Of a stretch of 9,228 nt of DNA, positions 1-6,274 are shown one piece after another; position 1 is the stretch's first letter; each line of letters starts with the position of its first letter. Made by a program: the position numbers and the translations under genes. Source of the stretch: an uncultured Flavobacteriales bacterium. GTDB taxonomy: Bacteria > Bacteroidota > Bacteroidia > Flavobacteriales_D > Sanyastnellaceae. Location of the stretch: positions 1 through 9,228 of the forward strand of contig CALBSW010000061.1 in assembly GCA_937967465.1 (NCBI GenBank), written 5' to 3'. Below the pieces are notes generated by a model, which saw only the letters and a program-made list of their open reading frames with translations, did no database searches and was not told where the DNA came from.

Positions 1-260
1 GTGATCTCCTCCGGCTTGTTCGTGTAGGGAATCGACTTGACCACCGGCGTCTCGCAAGCGGCGAGCGTGGCGGCGGTCACGGAGAAGCCCATGAACTTGA
101 GGAAGTCCCGGCGGCCGGTGTTGGCGCGCTGAAGTCGGTCGTCCGAGAGGAACTCATCCACCGGGCGCTCCGTCGGGAACTCCTGGGATTCGAGCTGCTC
201 GAACTCGGGGGTGCGGTCCAACTCCTCGAGTCCGGACCAGTAAATCTTGTTGTCAGCCAT
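1..260 (-). CDS. actB: ActB, iron-sulfur/molybdopterin-like subunit of alternative complex III (N-terminal part only)
   Basis: This is the 5' end of a gene that runs off the left edge; 86 complete codons are visible. The start is the ATG at 260-258, giving MADNKIYWSGLEELDRTPEF. Residues 48-54 (TGRRDFL) form a twin-arginine-type motif, followed by a hydrophobic stretch that ends in a lipobox-like LAAC near residue 70 and then ETPVVKSIPY. In Bacteroidota this head belongs to the ActB subunit ('TAT-variant-translocated molybdopterin oxidoreductase') of alternative complex III. ActB carries the iron-sulfur clusters that pass electrons from quinol oxidation toward the cytochrome subunits. The gene lies 29 bp downstream of actA on the same strand with no terminator between, so the two are probably co-transcribed. 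No Shine-Dalgarno-like sequence precedes the ATG. The cofactor domains lie outside the window, so identification rests on the N-terminus and the actA neighbour. Confidence 0.9.
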   Translation of the reverse strand, partial: MADNKIYWSGLEELDRTPEFEQLESQEFPTERPVDEFLSDDRLQRANTGRRDFLKFMGFSVTAATLAACETPVVKSIPYTNKPEEI

Positions 261-289
261 GGGGCAGATCTCGATTTGCGTTCAGATGA

Positions 290-1708
290 TCAGTAGTGGC
301 ACTTGGCGCATTCCCATCCGCCGAGTTCCTTGACCGTCGTCTTTTCGTCTTCCATGTAGCGGCGGAGCTCCTCGTTTCCGCGGAGGTCATCCTTGAGCCG
401 CTCGTGAATGTCTTCGTAGTAACCACTGGATGCGAAGCTGATCTCCGCCTTGTTGTGGCATTCGATGCACCATCCCATGGTGAGGGTGGGCTTGGACAAT
501 TGAATCAACCCCGGGAAGTCATCCACCAAGGTGTTGATCTCCTCCACCGGGGCAATGCGGCCCACGGTGTACTTGCCAACGTCGCCGTGGCAGTTCTGGC
601 ACTCCAGCCCACCGACCACAACGTGCTGCTGGTGGCTGAAGAAGACGTGGTCCGGAAGGTTGTGCACCTTGTTCCACTTGAGCGGCTCCCCTTGGAAGTC
701 ATCCTGCGGACTCTGGTATCCATTCTGGCCTTCGCCGTCGAGGTAGGTACCGGTCTCCGGGTCGAATCCGATGGCGGCGTAAATCTTGCCGATTTCCACC
801 TCGCCGTAGCGGCTGCCTTTCTTGACCGCCTTGTGGCAGTTCATGCAAACGTTGGTGGACGGGATGCCAGCGTGCTTGCTCTCGTAGGCGCTGTGGTGGC
901 AGTATTGGCAATCCACTTCGTTCTCACAGACGTGCACACTGTGGATGAACTTGACCGGCTGATCCGGCGTGTAGCCTTGGTACACTCCAATGCCCATCAG
1001 GGTTTGGTACCCGATCACCACGAGGTAGGCGACCACGAACAATCCCAAGATGCTCACGAAGGTGCGGTTCTCCCATCCCCAAGCCTTGAGGCGAACGAAG
1101 TAAGGCGCATCTTCATCCGCAGCGATGTCGTTGGAGGCGCGCTCCAGGCTCCGGCGCACCGTGGCGGCACTCAGTGCGAGGATGAGGAACAGCGTCAGCA
1201 GAATGAGGAACCAGATGGTGCCGTTCGCACCCTGTTCCTCTTCGATGGCATCGTAAATGGTCGGGCAATCCGTGCCGGTGTCGGTTGTGGCCACCGCATC
1301 CGGGGGATTCTGGACATACGCCATGATGTCCTTGATGTCGTCGGCGCTCACCGCCTGTGCGGTCATCCACCCGTAGGTTCCGACATAGCGGTCGACCAGG
1401 GACTTGACATAGGGATCACCGGTTGCGGCTGCGGCCTGCGGATTCTGAATCCACTGGACCAGAATCTCATCGCTGGAACCCCAACGGTCCGCTATGCCAC
1501 CGAGACCCGGAGCTGCCAAGACCTCATTGGTCACGAGGTGACAGGACGCGCAATTCGCATTGAACAGCGCTTGGCCGTTTTCAATGTTGCCTTCATCCCA
1601 GATGCCAGCCTCCATAGAGACCGGGACCGTGAGCATGGCTGCTGCCATGAACGAAGCGAGTCCCCTGGCCACAGGGCGACGCCGCTTCACGCTCAGAATT
1701 CCAAACAT
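290..1708 (-). CDS. actA: ActA, hexaheme membrane cytochrome c of alternative complex III
   Basis: A 472-residue multiheme cytochrome. It begins with a basic stretch (KRRR near residue 8) and a hydrophobic export signal. A class-I-like monoheme domain follows with CASCH at residues 53-57. Two membrane helices lie at about 165-183 and 217-237. The C-terminal pentaheme domain has CQYCH (267-271), CMNCH (288-292), CQNCH (370-374), CIECH (414-418) and CAKCH (467-471); the protein ends one residue later. From memory of the family, a monoheme head fused to a pentaheme body is the usual Bacteroidota ActA layout. Its role is to carry electrons within alternative complex III, which oxidises menaquinol and replaces cytochrome bc1. 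I chose the ATG at 1708-1706 because it gives a clean signal peptide and lies just downstream of a good promoter. A TTG at 1786 overlapping the upstream stop would add 26 residues before the signal. A segment of about 20 residues (roughly 387-407) before CIECH looks longer than in relatives I remember. Confidence 0.95.
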   Translation of the reverse strand: MFGILSVKRRRPVARGLASFMAAAMLTVPVSMEAGIWDEGNIENGQALFNANCASCHLVTNEVLAAPGLGGIADRWGSSDEILVQWIQNPQAAAATGDPYVKSLVDRYVGTYGWMTAQAVSADDIKDIMAYVQNPPDAVATTDTGTDCPTIYDAIEEEQGANGTIWFLILLTLFLILALSAATVRRSLERASNDIAADEDAPYFVRLKAWGWENRTFVSILGLFVVAYLVVIGYQTLMGIGVYQGYTPDQPVKFIHSVHVCENEVDCQYCHHSAYESKHAGIPSTNVCMNCHKAVKKGSRYGEVEIGKIYAAIGFDPETGTYLDGEGQNGYQSPQDDFQGEPLKWNKVHNLPDHVFFSHQQHVVVGGLECQNCHGDVGKYTVGRIAPVEEINTLVDDFPGLIQLSKPTLTMGWCIECHNKAEISFASSGYYEDIHERLKDDLRGNEELRRYMEDEKTTVKELGGWECAKCHY

Positions 1709-1731
1709 GTTGTGCCGCTTGATTTTCGCCG

Positions 1732-1764
1732 CAAATGTAATCTCCAAAAGCCGACCAAAAGCAA
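1732..1764 (-). promoter_or_regulatory. Bacteroidota-type promoter of actA
   Basis: On the minus strand, TACATTTG at 1739-1732, followed by C, matches the Bacteroidota -7 consensus TAnnTTTG exactly. Upstream, TTTG at 1759-1756 lies 16 bases away, slightly short for a -33 element; a TTG at 1764-1762 lies 22 bases away. Transcription would start roughly 15-20 bases before the actA ATG at 1708, giving a very short leader. It sits wholly in the 74-bp gap between the SPOR gene and actA, so the act genes can be expressed separately from porZ. This is a sequence match only; no start site has been mapped. Confidence 0.6.
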
Positions 1765-1782
1765 CCTCCTGACCGCGATGGC

Positions 1783-2445
1783 TCAATCTTGGCGCAGCGC
1801 ACCCGTTCCGGGTCCTCGAACTCCTTTCGACCCTGTGGGATACACCTCATCCAGGGGCAAATCGAGGGGCACCACAAGGCAGGTCGGAAACCGGGAACGC
1901 AGGGCTTCCTTGGCCCGATGTGCGGGCAACCGCTCGGTGAAGTTCCCCACTGTCACACCAAAGAGCGGTGGGTACGGCGTGACATACACCGGCCCATCCC
2001 ATTCCATGTCCTCGACCAAGGATTGTCGCAAGGCCCGGGCGCTGTCCAACCGTCCCATGAACAACTGTACCCGGAATCCCGGAATGCGGATGTCTTCAGC
2101 TGGCGTCAGGGCGCTGTCCAAGGCGGCGATCTCGTCGGGCACGGACCAATTCGCGGTGCCTTGAATTCCTCCCCGTGACAAGGGCGAATCCACGGGCATG
2201 TCAGGCTGCTCCAGCGTGGACACCGGAAGGTCCTCTTCAGCGGGATTCACGCTGTCTTCGGCCTCGAGCGCTTCAGCGGGGTATGCAGGATGGTCGGGTG
2301 ACACAGTCGATTCAGGCGAGACCGTTTCCGCTTGGGGCGTAGACTGCCCGAACAGCTGGCGCCACCACGGGCGGTCATCCTGTGACCATGCAGTTTGGGA
2401 CGCACCCAACGCCAAACCCAACAGGAGCACCCACTGCCACTTCAT
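1783..2445 (-). CDS. Exported SPOR-domain protein
   Basis: A 220-residue protein. Residues 1-22 (MKWQWVLLLGLALGASQTAW then SQ) look like a signal peptide. An acidic, proline-rich linker of about 95 residues follows, and a SPOR-like domain occupies about 121-195: GFRVQLFMG strand, a helix, PVYVTPYPPLFGVTVGNF, a helix, then FPTCLVVPLDLPL. SPOR domains generally bind denuded peptidoglycan glycan strands, so a periplasmic or cell-wall role is likely; the exact function is not shown. The start is the ATG at 2445-2443, which overlaps the porZ stop as ATGA and suggests translational coupling. An extension to 2559 is open but would lie inside porZ and hide the signal peptide. As I recall, a similar SPOR protein commonly precedes actA in Flavobacteriia. 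The basic, glycine-rich tail (about 201-220) has no recognised function. Confidence 0.85.
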   Translation of the reverse strand: MKWQWVLLLGLALGASQTAWSQDDRPWWRQLFGQSTPQAETVSPESTVSPDHPAYPAEALEAEDSVNPAEEDLPVSTLEQPDMPVDSPLSRGGIQGTANWSVPDEIAALDSALTPAEDIRIPGFRVQLFMGRLDSARALRQSLVEDMEWDGPVYVTPYPPLFGVTVGNFTERLPAHRAKEALRSRFPTCLVVPLDLPLDEVYPTGSKGVRGPGTGALRQD

Positions 2446-4832
2446 CGCCGCAAGATGACCAATTTGCCTGTGCCGCCGGTCTTGCCTGCCGCTTCTCCTG
2501 CCAACGTGAAATACACACCCTCCGGGACCGGCTGTCCGTCCTCGTCGAGGGTGTCCCAAACCGCCCGACCACCTTGGCTGTCAAGCCGTCGGACCCGGTT
2601 ACCGCCCGCATCCACAATGTGAACCTCACTGCCAAAAGCGAGTCCGTCCACGGTGATGGTCGGCGGGTATTCCGGACGCCAGGGGTTGGGGAAAATCGAC
2701 AGCGAAGTCTGCCCGAGTTCGGGCTGAAAATTCGTGGCCGTCCCCCGGAAGGAGGTGATGCCGTTGGGTGTGGCGAAAAACACCCGGCCGCTGGATTGGT
2801 CGATGGCGATGTCGTACACCTCATTGGCTGGCAATGGGCTGTTGGCCGCCGTGAAATGGGCCTCCTGTTCCCGTCCGTCCGGCGACAACAAGAAGACCCC
2901 GTTGTTGACCGTGGCCACCCACTTGCGGTTGCCCCCATCGAGGGCGATGTCCTGCACGGTTTCCGTTTCCAGGAGGAATTGGAAGTTCCCGTCCTGCTCA
3001 ATCAAGATCTGCTGGGCATCGATCGGATCCTGCGAAAACAACCCGCTCGGCTGATAGAACACGGCGGGCCCCTGGAGGGTGCCCACCCAGATTTCCCCGT
3101 CGAGGTCCTCCTCGATGGCATACACGAAGGAGGAAGGCAGTCCGCCCTGGCCTTCGGTTTGGCTCAAGAATCGAATGTCATCATCGGTCGGGTCGGTGGG
3201 CGTGCCCTCCGTTGCGATGACGGCGACCCCTTCCCCATCGCCCAGGACCATCCAGACTTGGTCGGACTGCGTGGCAAACACCCGCGTGATCCGCGTTGAG
3301 ACGTCCAACCCTTCCAATTCGAAGACGTGCCACACCCCTTCCGCATCCAACATCTTCAGCGGGTGCTCGGTCCCTTCATTGCCTACCCACAAGTTGCCTT
3401 GGCGGTCGAAGTCCAGCGCCGGCACCGCACAACGCGGGGTGCTCCAGTTCACGTTCCAGTCCAATGGACTGTTGTCGGGGTTCCAGTAGGTCGAGATCTC
3501 CTGGCCTTCGATTTCAACGAGCCCTTCTTCCAAGCTGCCAAAAACCACCCGCTCGGGCCGCGTTGGGTCGATGCTCACCTCCATCGGGTCCTGCACTCCA
3601 TCGCCGCCAGCCACGCCCTGAGGCGGAGCAATTCTGCGCCACCAACTGCCCTTGCGTCCGCTGAAGCCTTCTTGGCGATACAGCGGGACACCAGCCGCAT
3701 CCGTCCCGCCCGTGGCCACCCACAGCAAGTCGTTCCATGCGTCGAGGCGGTAGGCCGCATTGGTGCGCGGACCGTTCGGGGCCAACGGGCCATCATGTCC
3801 GGCAGCACCCGGATCGATGCGGAGCACGCCGGAGTGGGCGTTGGCGAGCCAAAGGCCTGCAGCGGAAGCCGCCACCCCGCGCGGTTCGAGGTAGACATTG
3901 CCCACCTGACCCACGATGTCCTGTGGCGCTCCAGCCCCATCCCATTCCATCACCCCGAAAGGCGTGGTCGCCCACACCCGGGTTCCGTCGGTTGCCAACC
4001 GGCGCCATTCCTCCTCCATCCCGAGGGTCCATTCCTCCCAAGCCGCGCCGGCGGCGTGGCGCCAGACCACATCCGGACCTTCCCTGGATTCCAGCACCAC
4101 CAAGTCGCCCGCTTCGGTCGCGACCACATCTTGAATGTCCATGACGCCCAAACTGGCCAGCACTGCATCCTGCGTCCAAGACGAAGGGTTACCGAGGAAG
4201 GGCGCCCCGACCGGCGCCGACCACAGTCCCGCTGAAGTGGCCACCCACCATTGGTCCGCCACCCGAACCGCCGAGCGAACCGGCAGCAGTGTGCCGGCGG
4301 ACTCCAACTTCCACGTGTCGCGGACCTCGATGGCCGACAGGTCGAATTCCACCACCCCGATGTCGGTACACAACAAAAGCCGGTCTTCCTCCACCACCAA
4401 ACGTCGCGGCCGCTTGTCCCCGGGGATGTCGGCTTCCGACAGGTCGGTCACAGACACGACCTCAGTCAGGGTGCCGTCCGCATCCAGGGCAATCAAATCA
4501 AAGGTGCCTTCCGAATGGGCCACCACAGCCCATCCCGTTTCCGGCGCAACGGCCACTGCCGCGATGTCTGCGCGACTGAGCCCTTCCGCCTTGCCGAACC
4601 GTTGCAGTTCCCCAGTGGGCCGTCCGGTGTCGTCCAGCGCGAGGGCAAAGACGGACGTCTCGGCAGCCACCAAGGCGATGGCACCATCCGGCGCCACCGC
4701 CACATCCACGCACCGCGTGAAATTGGCCTGGTCCTGCCAGCTGCCCGTGGGAATCTGGGCCGTGGCTCCTCCACCCACCAGACCCTGAAGGACCAGCAGC
4801 AACGTGCAAAGGAGGATGTCGAGACGGGCCAT
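2442..4832 (-). CDS. porZ: PorZ-like type IX secretion system beta-propeller protein
   Basis: A 796-residue exported protein. The signal peptide spans residues 1 to about 25 (a leucine-rich core ending ATAQ) and is followed by IPTGSWQDQANF, a typical PorZ opening. Repeated two-component-regulator-type propeller blades run to about residue 700, with recurring WVAT, LWVG, IWVGT and VFFAT strands (about 196, 371, 481, 581, 638, 685). The segments ILIEQDGNFQFLLETETVQ and NNGVFLLSPDG (about 609-653) resemble PorZ strongly. The end (about 707-796) is a type A-like sorting domain: LSIFPNPWRP, VWDTLDEDGQPVPEGVYF, then GKLVILRR. In Porphyromonas, PorZ is a surface component of the type IX attachment complex that delivers anionic lipopolysaccharide to the PorU sortase. 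Whether the glycan partner is the same here is unknown. The gene is coupled to the SPOR gene downstream. The gap to the AlbA_2 gene upstream is 59 bp, and I see no clear promoter in it. Confidence 0.88.
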   Translation of the reverse strand: MARLDILLCTLLLVLQGLVGGGATAQIPTGSWQDQANFTRCVDVAVAPDGAIALVAAETSVFALALDDTGRPTGELQRFGKAEGLSRADIAAVAVAPETGWAVVAHSEGTFDLIALDADGTLTEVVSVTDLSEADIPGDKRPRRLVVEEDRLLLCTDIGVVEFDLSAIEVRDTWKLESAGTLLPVRSAVRVADQWWVATSAGLWSAPVGAPFLGNPSSWTQDAVLASLGVMDIQDVVATEAGDLVVLESREGPDVVWRHAAGAAWEEWTLGMEEEWRRLATDGTRVWATTPFGVMEWDGAGAPQDIVGQVGNVYLEPRGVAASAAGLWLANAHSGVLRIDPGAAGHDGPLAPNGPRTNAAYRLDAWNDLLWVATGGTDAAGVPLYRQEGFSGRKGSWWRRIAPPQGVAGGDGVQDPMEVSIDPTRPERVVFGSLEEGLVEIEGQEISTYWNPDNSPLDWNVNWSTPRCAVPALDFDRQGNLWVGNEGTEHPLKMLDAEGVWHVFELEGLDVSTRITRVFATQSDQVWMVLGDGEGVAVIATEGTPTDPTDDDIRFLSQTEGQGGLPSSFVYAIEEDLDGEIWVGTLQGPAVFYQPSGLFSQDPIDAQQILIEQDGNFQFLLETETVQDIALDGGNRKWVATVNNGVFLLSPDGREQEAHFTAANSPLPANEVYDIAIDQSSGRVFFATPNGITSFRGTATNFQPELGQTSLSIFPNPWRPEYPPTITVDGLAFGSEVHIVDAGGNRVRRLDSQGGRAVWDTLDEDGQPVPEGVYFTLAGEAAGKTGGTGKLVILRR

Positions 4833-4891
4833 GGCAGTCGTTGTGAATCGAGAGGCAGACGTGGAGAGGAACCGATTATTGTGCGCGAAGG

Positions 4892-5656
4892 TCAGACATC
4901 CGGCGGCAAGGCCCGCGCCTCAACCGGCCGCACGCCCTTCGGCTTGAGTCGCCTCACTTTCGGCGACGGCGGCAAGACGGACAGATCAAACAAGGCGGGC
5001 CCTTGGGTCTCGAGATTTTCCAATGCCTGCTCGTCGGCCAGACCATACATGAAATTGCGATCGCCCAGCACCATTTCCACGATGCCCCACCCGACGAGCA
5101 ACGCCAACAGATCCTCGGTCGCCGCAGGTGGGCGGCGCACCGTCCGCATGATCTGACGGAACCCGATCAGTTTGCCGTTGCGCCAACTGCGAAACAGGCG
5201 TCCCACGTTGCGGTCGTATTCAAATGCGGGCCGGTCTGCCCGGAAGCGGTGGTCCCAACACCGTGACAGGACGGCATTGGCCCGGATGTTCTCGTCCTCC
5301 AACCGGAGATAGGCATTCCAACGTCCCGCTTCATCCTCACTGCGGTGCGGACGGTGGCGGGAGGGCTCAATGACCACTTCAAGGACACTGCGCACGTCCG
5401 CCTTCCAAACCTGACTGCGGAATTCGATGCTGGGCTTGCAATAGAGCTCCGCGGCCGCCTCCACCATGTGCAATTCCTCGTCGACGCGCACCCCGCTGAC
5501 CGTACCGTTGTCCTTGACGCCGATGAGCAATCGCCCTCCGTCCGAGTTGGCAAACGCCACCAGCGTTCGCGCAATCTTGCGGCTGTCGTCGATGCGGGTC
5601 TTGAAGTCCTGCTGCTGGTGCTCCCCTTCCGCAATCATTCGAAGGATGTGCGACAT
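4892..5656 (-). CDS. AlbA_2 (Schlafen-like) domain protein with C-terminal winged helix
   Basis: A 254-residue soluble protein with no signal peptide. Residues 1 to about 125 fit the AlbA_2 fold: GEHQQQDFKT (11-20), KIARTLVAFANSDGGRLLIG (27-46), VKDNGTVSG (47-55), then YCKPSIEFRSQVW and VLEVVIEPS strands. Such domains are often labelled 'ATP-binding' or 'divergent AAA' but are related to nucleic-acid-binding Schlafen cores; I see no P-loop. Residues about 145-207 could form a winged helix (EYDRNVGRLFRS, LIGFRQIMRT, TEDLLALLVGWGIVEMV, then DRNFMYGL). The last 45 or so residues are proline-rich and basic, probably disordered. Bacteroidota relatives I remember are shorter, about 200 residues. 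The product could be a transcriptional regulator or RNA-binding protein; its target cannot be read from the sequence. The start at 5656-5654 follows a near-consensus -7 element, CATCTTTG at 5668-5661, only four bases upstream, which would give an almost leaderless mRNA. Confidence 0.8.
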   Translation of the reverse strand: MSHILRMIAEGEHQQQDFKTRIDDSRKIARTLVAFANSDGGRLLIGVKDNGTVSGVRVDEELHMVEAAAELYCKPSIEFRSQVWKADVRSVLEVVIEPSRHRPHRSEDEAGRWNAYLRLEDENIRANAVLSRCWDHRFRADRPAFEYDRNVGRLFRSWRNGKLIGFRQIMRTVRRPPAATEDLLALLVGWGIVEMVLGDRNFMYGLADEQALENLETQGPALFDLSVLPPSPKVRRLKPKGVRPVEARALPPDV

Positions 5657-5714
5657 GCGACAAAGATGGCGTCAGTCCATCGTCGGGACCATGCGGAGTC
5701 CACGGGATTTTGAC

Positions 5715-5722
5715 TACTTTCG
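5715..5722 (+). promoter_or_regulatory. Candidate -7 element for the rimP-nusA-infB operon
   Basis: TACTTTCG differs by one base from the Bacteroidota -7 consensus TAnnTTTG and lies in the divergent gap between the AlbA_2 gene and rimP. No TTTG occurs at the expected -33 distance, so support is weak. A transcript starting from it would contain the GC hairpin at 5751-5773 in a leader of roughly 75 bases. A second one-mismatch candidate, TTGATTTG at 5739-5746, has TTTG at 5709-5712, but the spacing of 26 is too long and its start would fall inside the hairpin. Confidence 0.35.
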
Positions 5723-5750
5723 CAGTGTCAACGATGGGTTGATTTGGAGA

Positions 5751-5773
5751 AAGGGGGGCCGCAAGCCCCCCTT
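5751..5773 (+). promoter_or_regulatory. Strong GC hairpin in the rimP leader (possible terminator or attenuator)
   Basis: The arms AAGGGGGGC (5751-5759) and GCCCCCCTT (5765-5773) pair perfectly over nine base pairs around the five-base loop CGCAA. With A5750 bulged, the outer bases 5746-5749 can add up to four more pairs with 5774-5777. The 3' side runs into a pyrimidine stretch, TTCTTC, and the structure ends about 30 bases before the rimP ATG. No plus-strand gene lies upstream, so it is not an obvious end-of-gene terminator. On the minus strand the hairpin would be followed by TTTCT, but nothing upstream on that strand needs terminating. A role as a leader attenuator of the operon is inference. 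Confidence 0.6.
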
Positions 5774-5803
5774 CTTCATCCCACCCCTCGCCGACCAGAC
5801 CAC

Positions 5804-6274
5804 ATGATTGACAACGTCACCATCCGAAACTGGGTAGAGGAGCACCTGTCTGAGACAGGCGGCTTCCTTGTGGACGTCACCGTGTCCGACGGTGCCGACA
5901 TCCGAGTGTTGGTGGACGCTCCGGAGGGCATGCCCATCTCCCGGTGCGTGGAAATTTCCCGGTTGATCGAGGGCCGCCTGGACCGCGATGTCCAGGACTT
6001 CGCCCTGCAGGTGTCCACGCCTGGTCTGGATCAACCCCTCAAACTCCGCCCGCAATACGACAAGAACGTCGGGCGACAGGTCAAAGTGCAGCTGCACGAC
6101 GGCCATGGGGTCGAAGGCACGTTGACCGAGGTGAACGACGACGGCATCGTCGTCGAACACCGCGAGAAGCGCAGAATCGAAGGCCGCAAGGCCAAGGAAT
6201 GGGTCACGGACCGACACGAGTTGGCCTGGGACAGCATTGCCACCACCAAAGTCAAGATTTCATTCAAGCAATAA
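5804..6274 (+). CDS. rimP: Ribosome maturation factor RimP
   Basis: A 156-residue protein close to the usual RimP length of about 150. RimP helps mature the 30S ribosomal subunit in the cytoplasm. The N-terminal alpha/beta domain includes GGFLVDVTVSDGADIRVLVD (19-38), then a helix (ISRCVEISRLIEGRLDRD) and the family signature LQVSTPGLDQPL at 68-79. The C-terminal SH3-like barrel runs from about 88 (VGRQVKVQL, GTLTEVNDDGIVVEH) to WDSIATTKVKISF at the end. The start is the ATG at 5804; an in-frame TTG at 5744 would translate the leader hairpin into a sequence unlike RimP. The stop TAA shares its last base with the nusA ATG (TAATG), so reinitiation is likely. The gene heads the conserved rimP-nusA-infB operon. 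No Shine-Dalgarno sequence is visible; the 30 bases before the ATG are C-rich. Confidence 0.95.
   Translation: MIDNVTIRNWVEEHLSETGGFLVDVTVSDGADIRVLVDAPEGMPISRCVEISRLIEGRLDRDVQDFALQVSTPGLDQPLKLRPQYDKNVGRQVKVQLHDGHGVEGTLTEVNDDGIVVEHREKRRIEGRKAKEWVTDRHELAWDSIATTKVKISFKQ

Noticed and set aside
296..2164. Long plus-strand open frame of 622 codons antisense to actA and the SPOR gene
   Set aside because: It mirrors the codon phase of actA and has no recognisable domain; high GC content suppresses stops on the opposite strand. The heme motifs and signal peptide on the minus strand settle the coding strand.
2446..2559. Upstream extension of the SPOR gene to a start at 2559
   Set aside because: The extra 38 residues are Arg/Gly-rich, lie wholly within porZ and would precede a good signal peptide starting at 2445.
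2382..4788. Several plus-strand open frames of 200-300 codons across porZ
   Set aside because: All lie inside porZ, whose propeller blades and sorting domain are clear on the minus strand. The plus-strand translations show no domain.
5677..5737. Seven-base inverted repeat CCATCGT (5677-5683) / ACGATGG (5731-5737) in the divergent region
   Set aside because: It is short, the arms are 47 bases apart and the match does not extend; this is expected by chance in GC-rich DNA. It could be an operator, but nothing else supports that.
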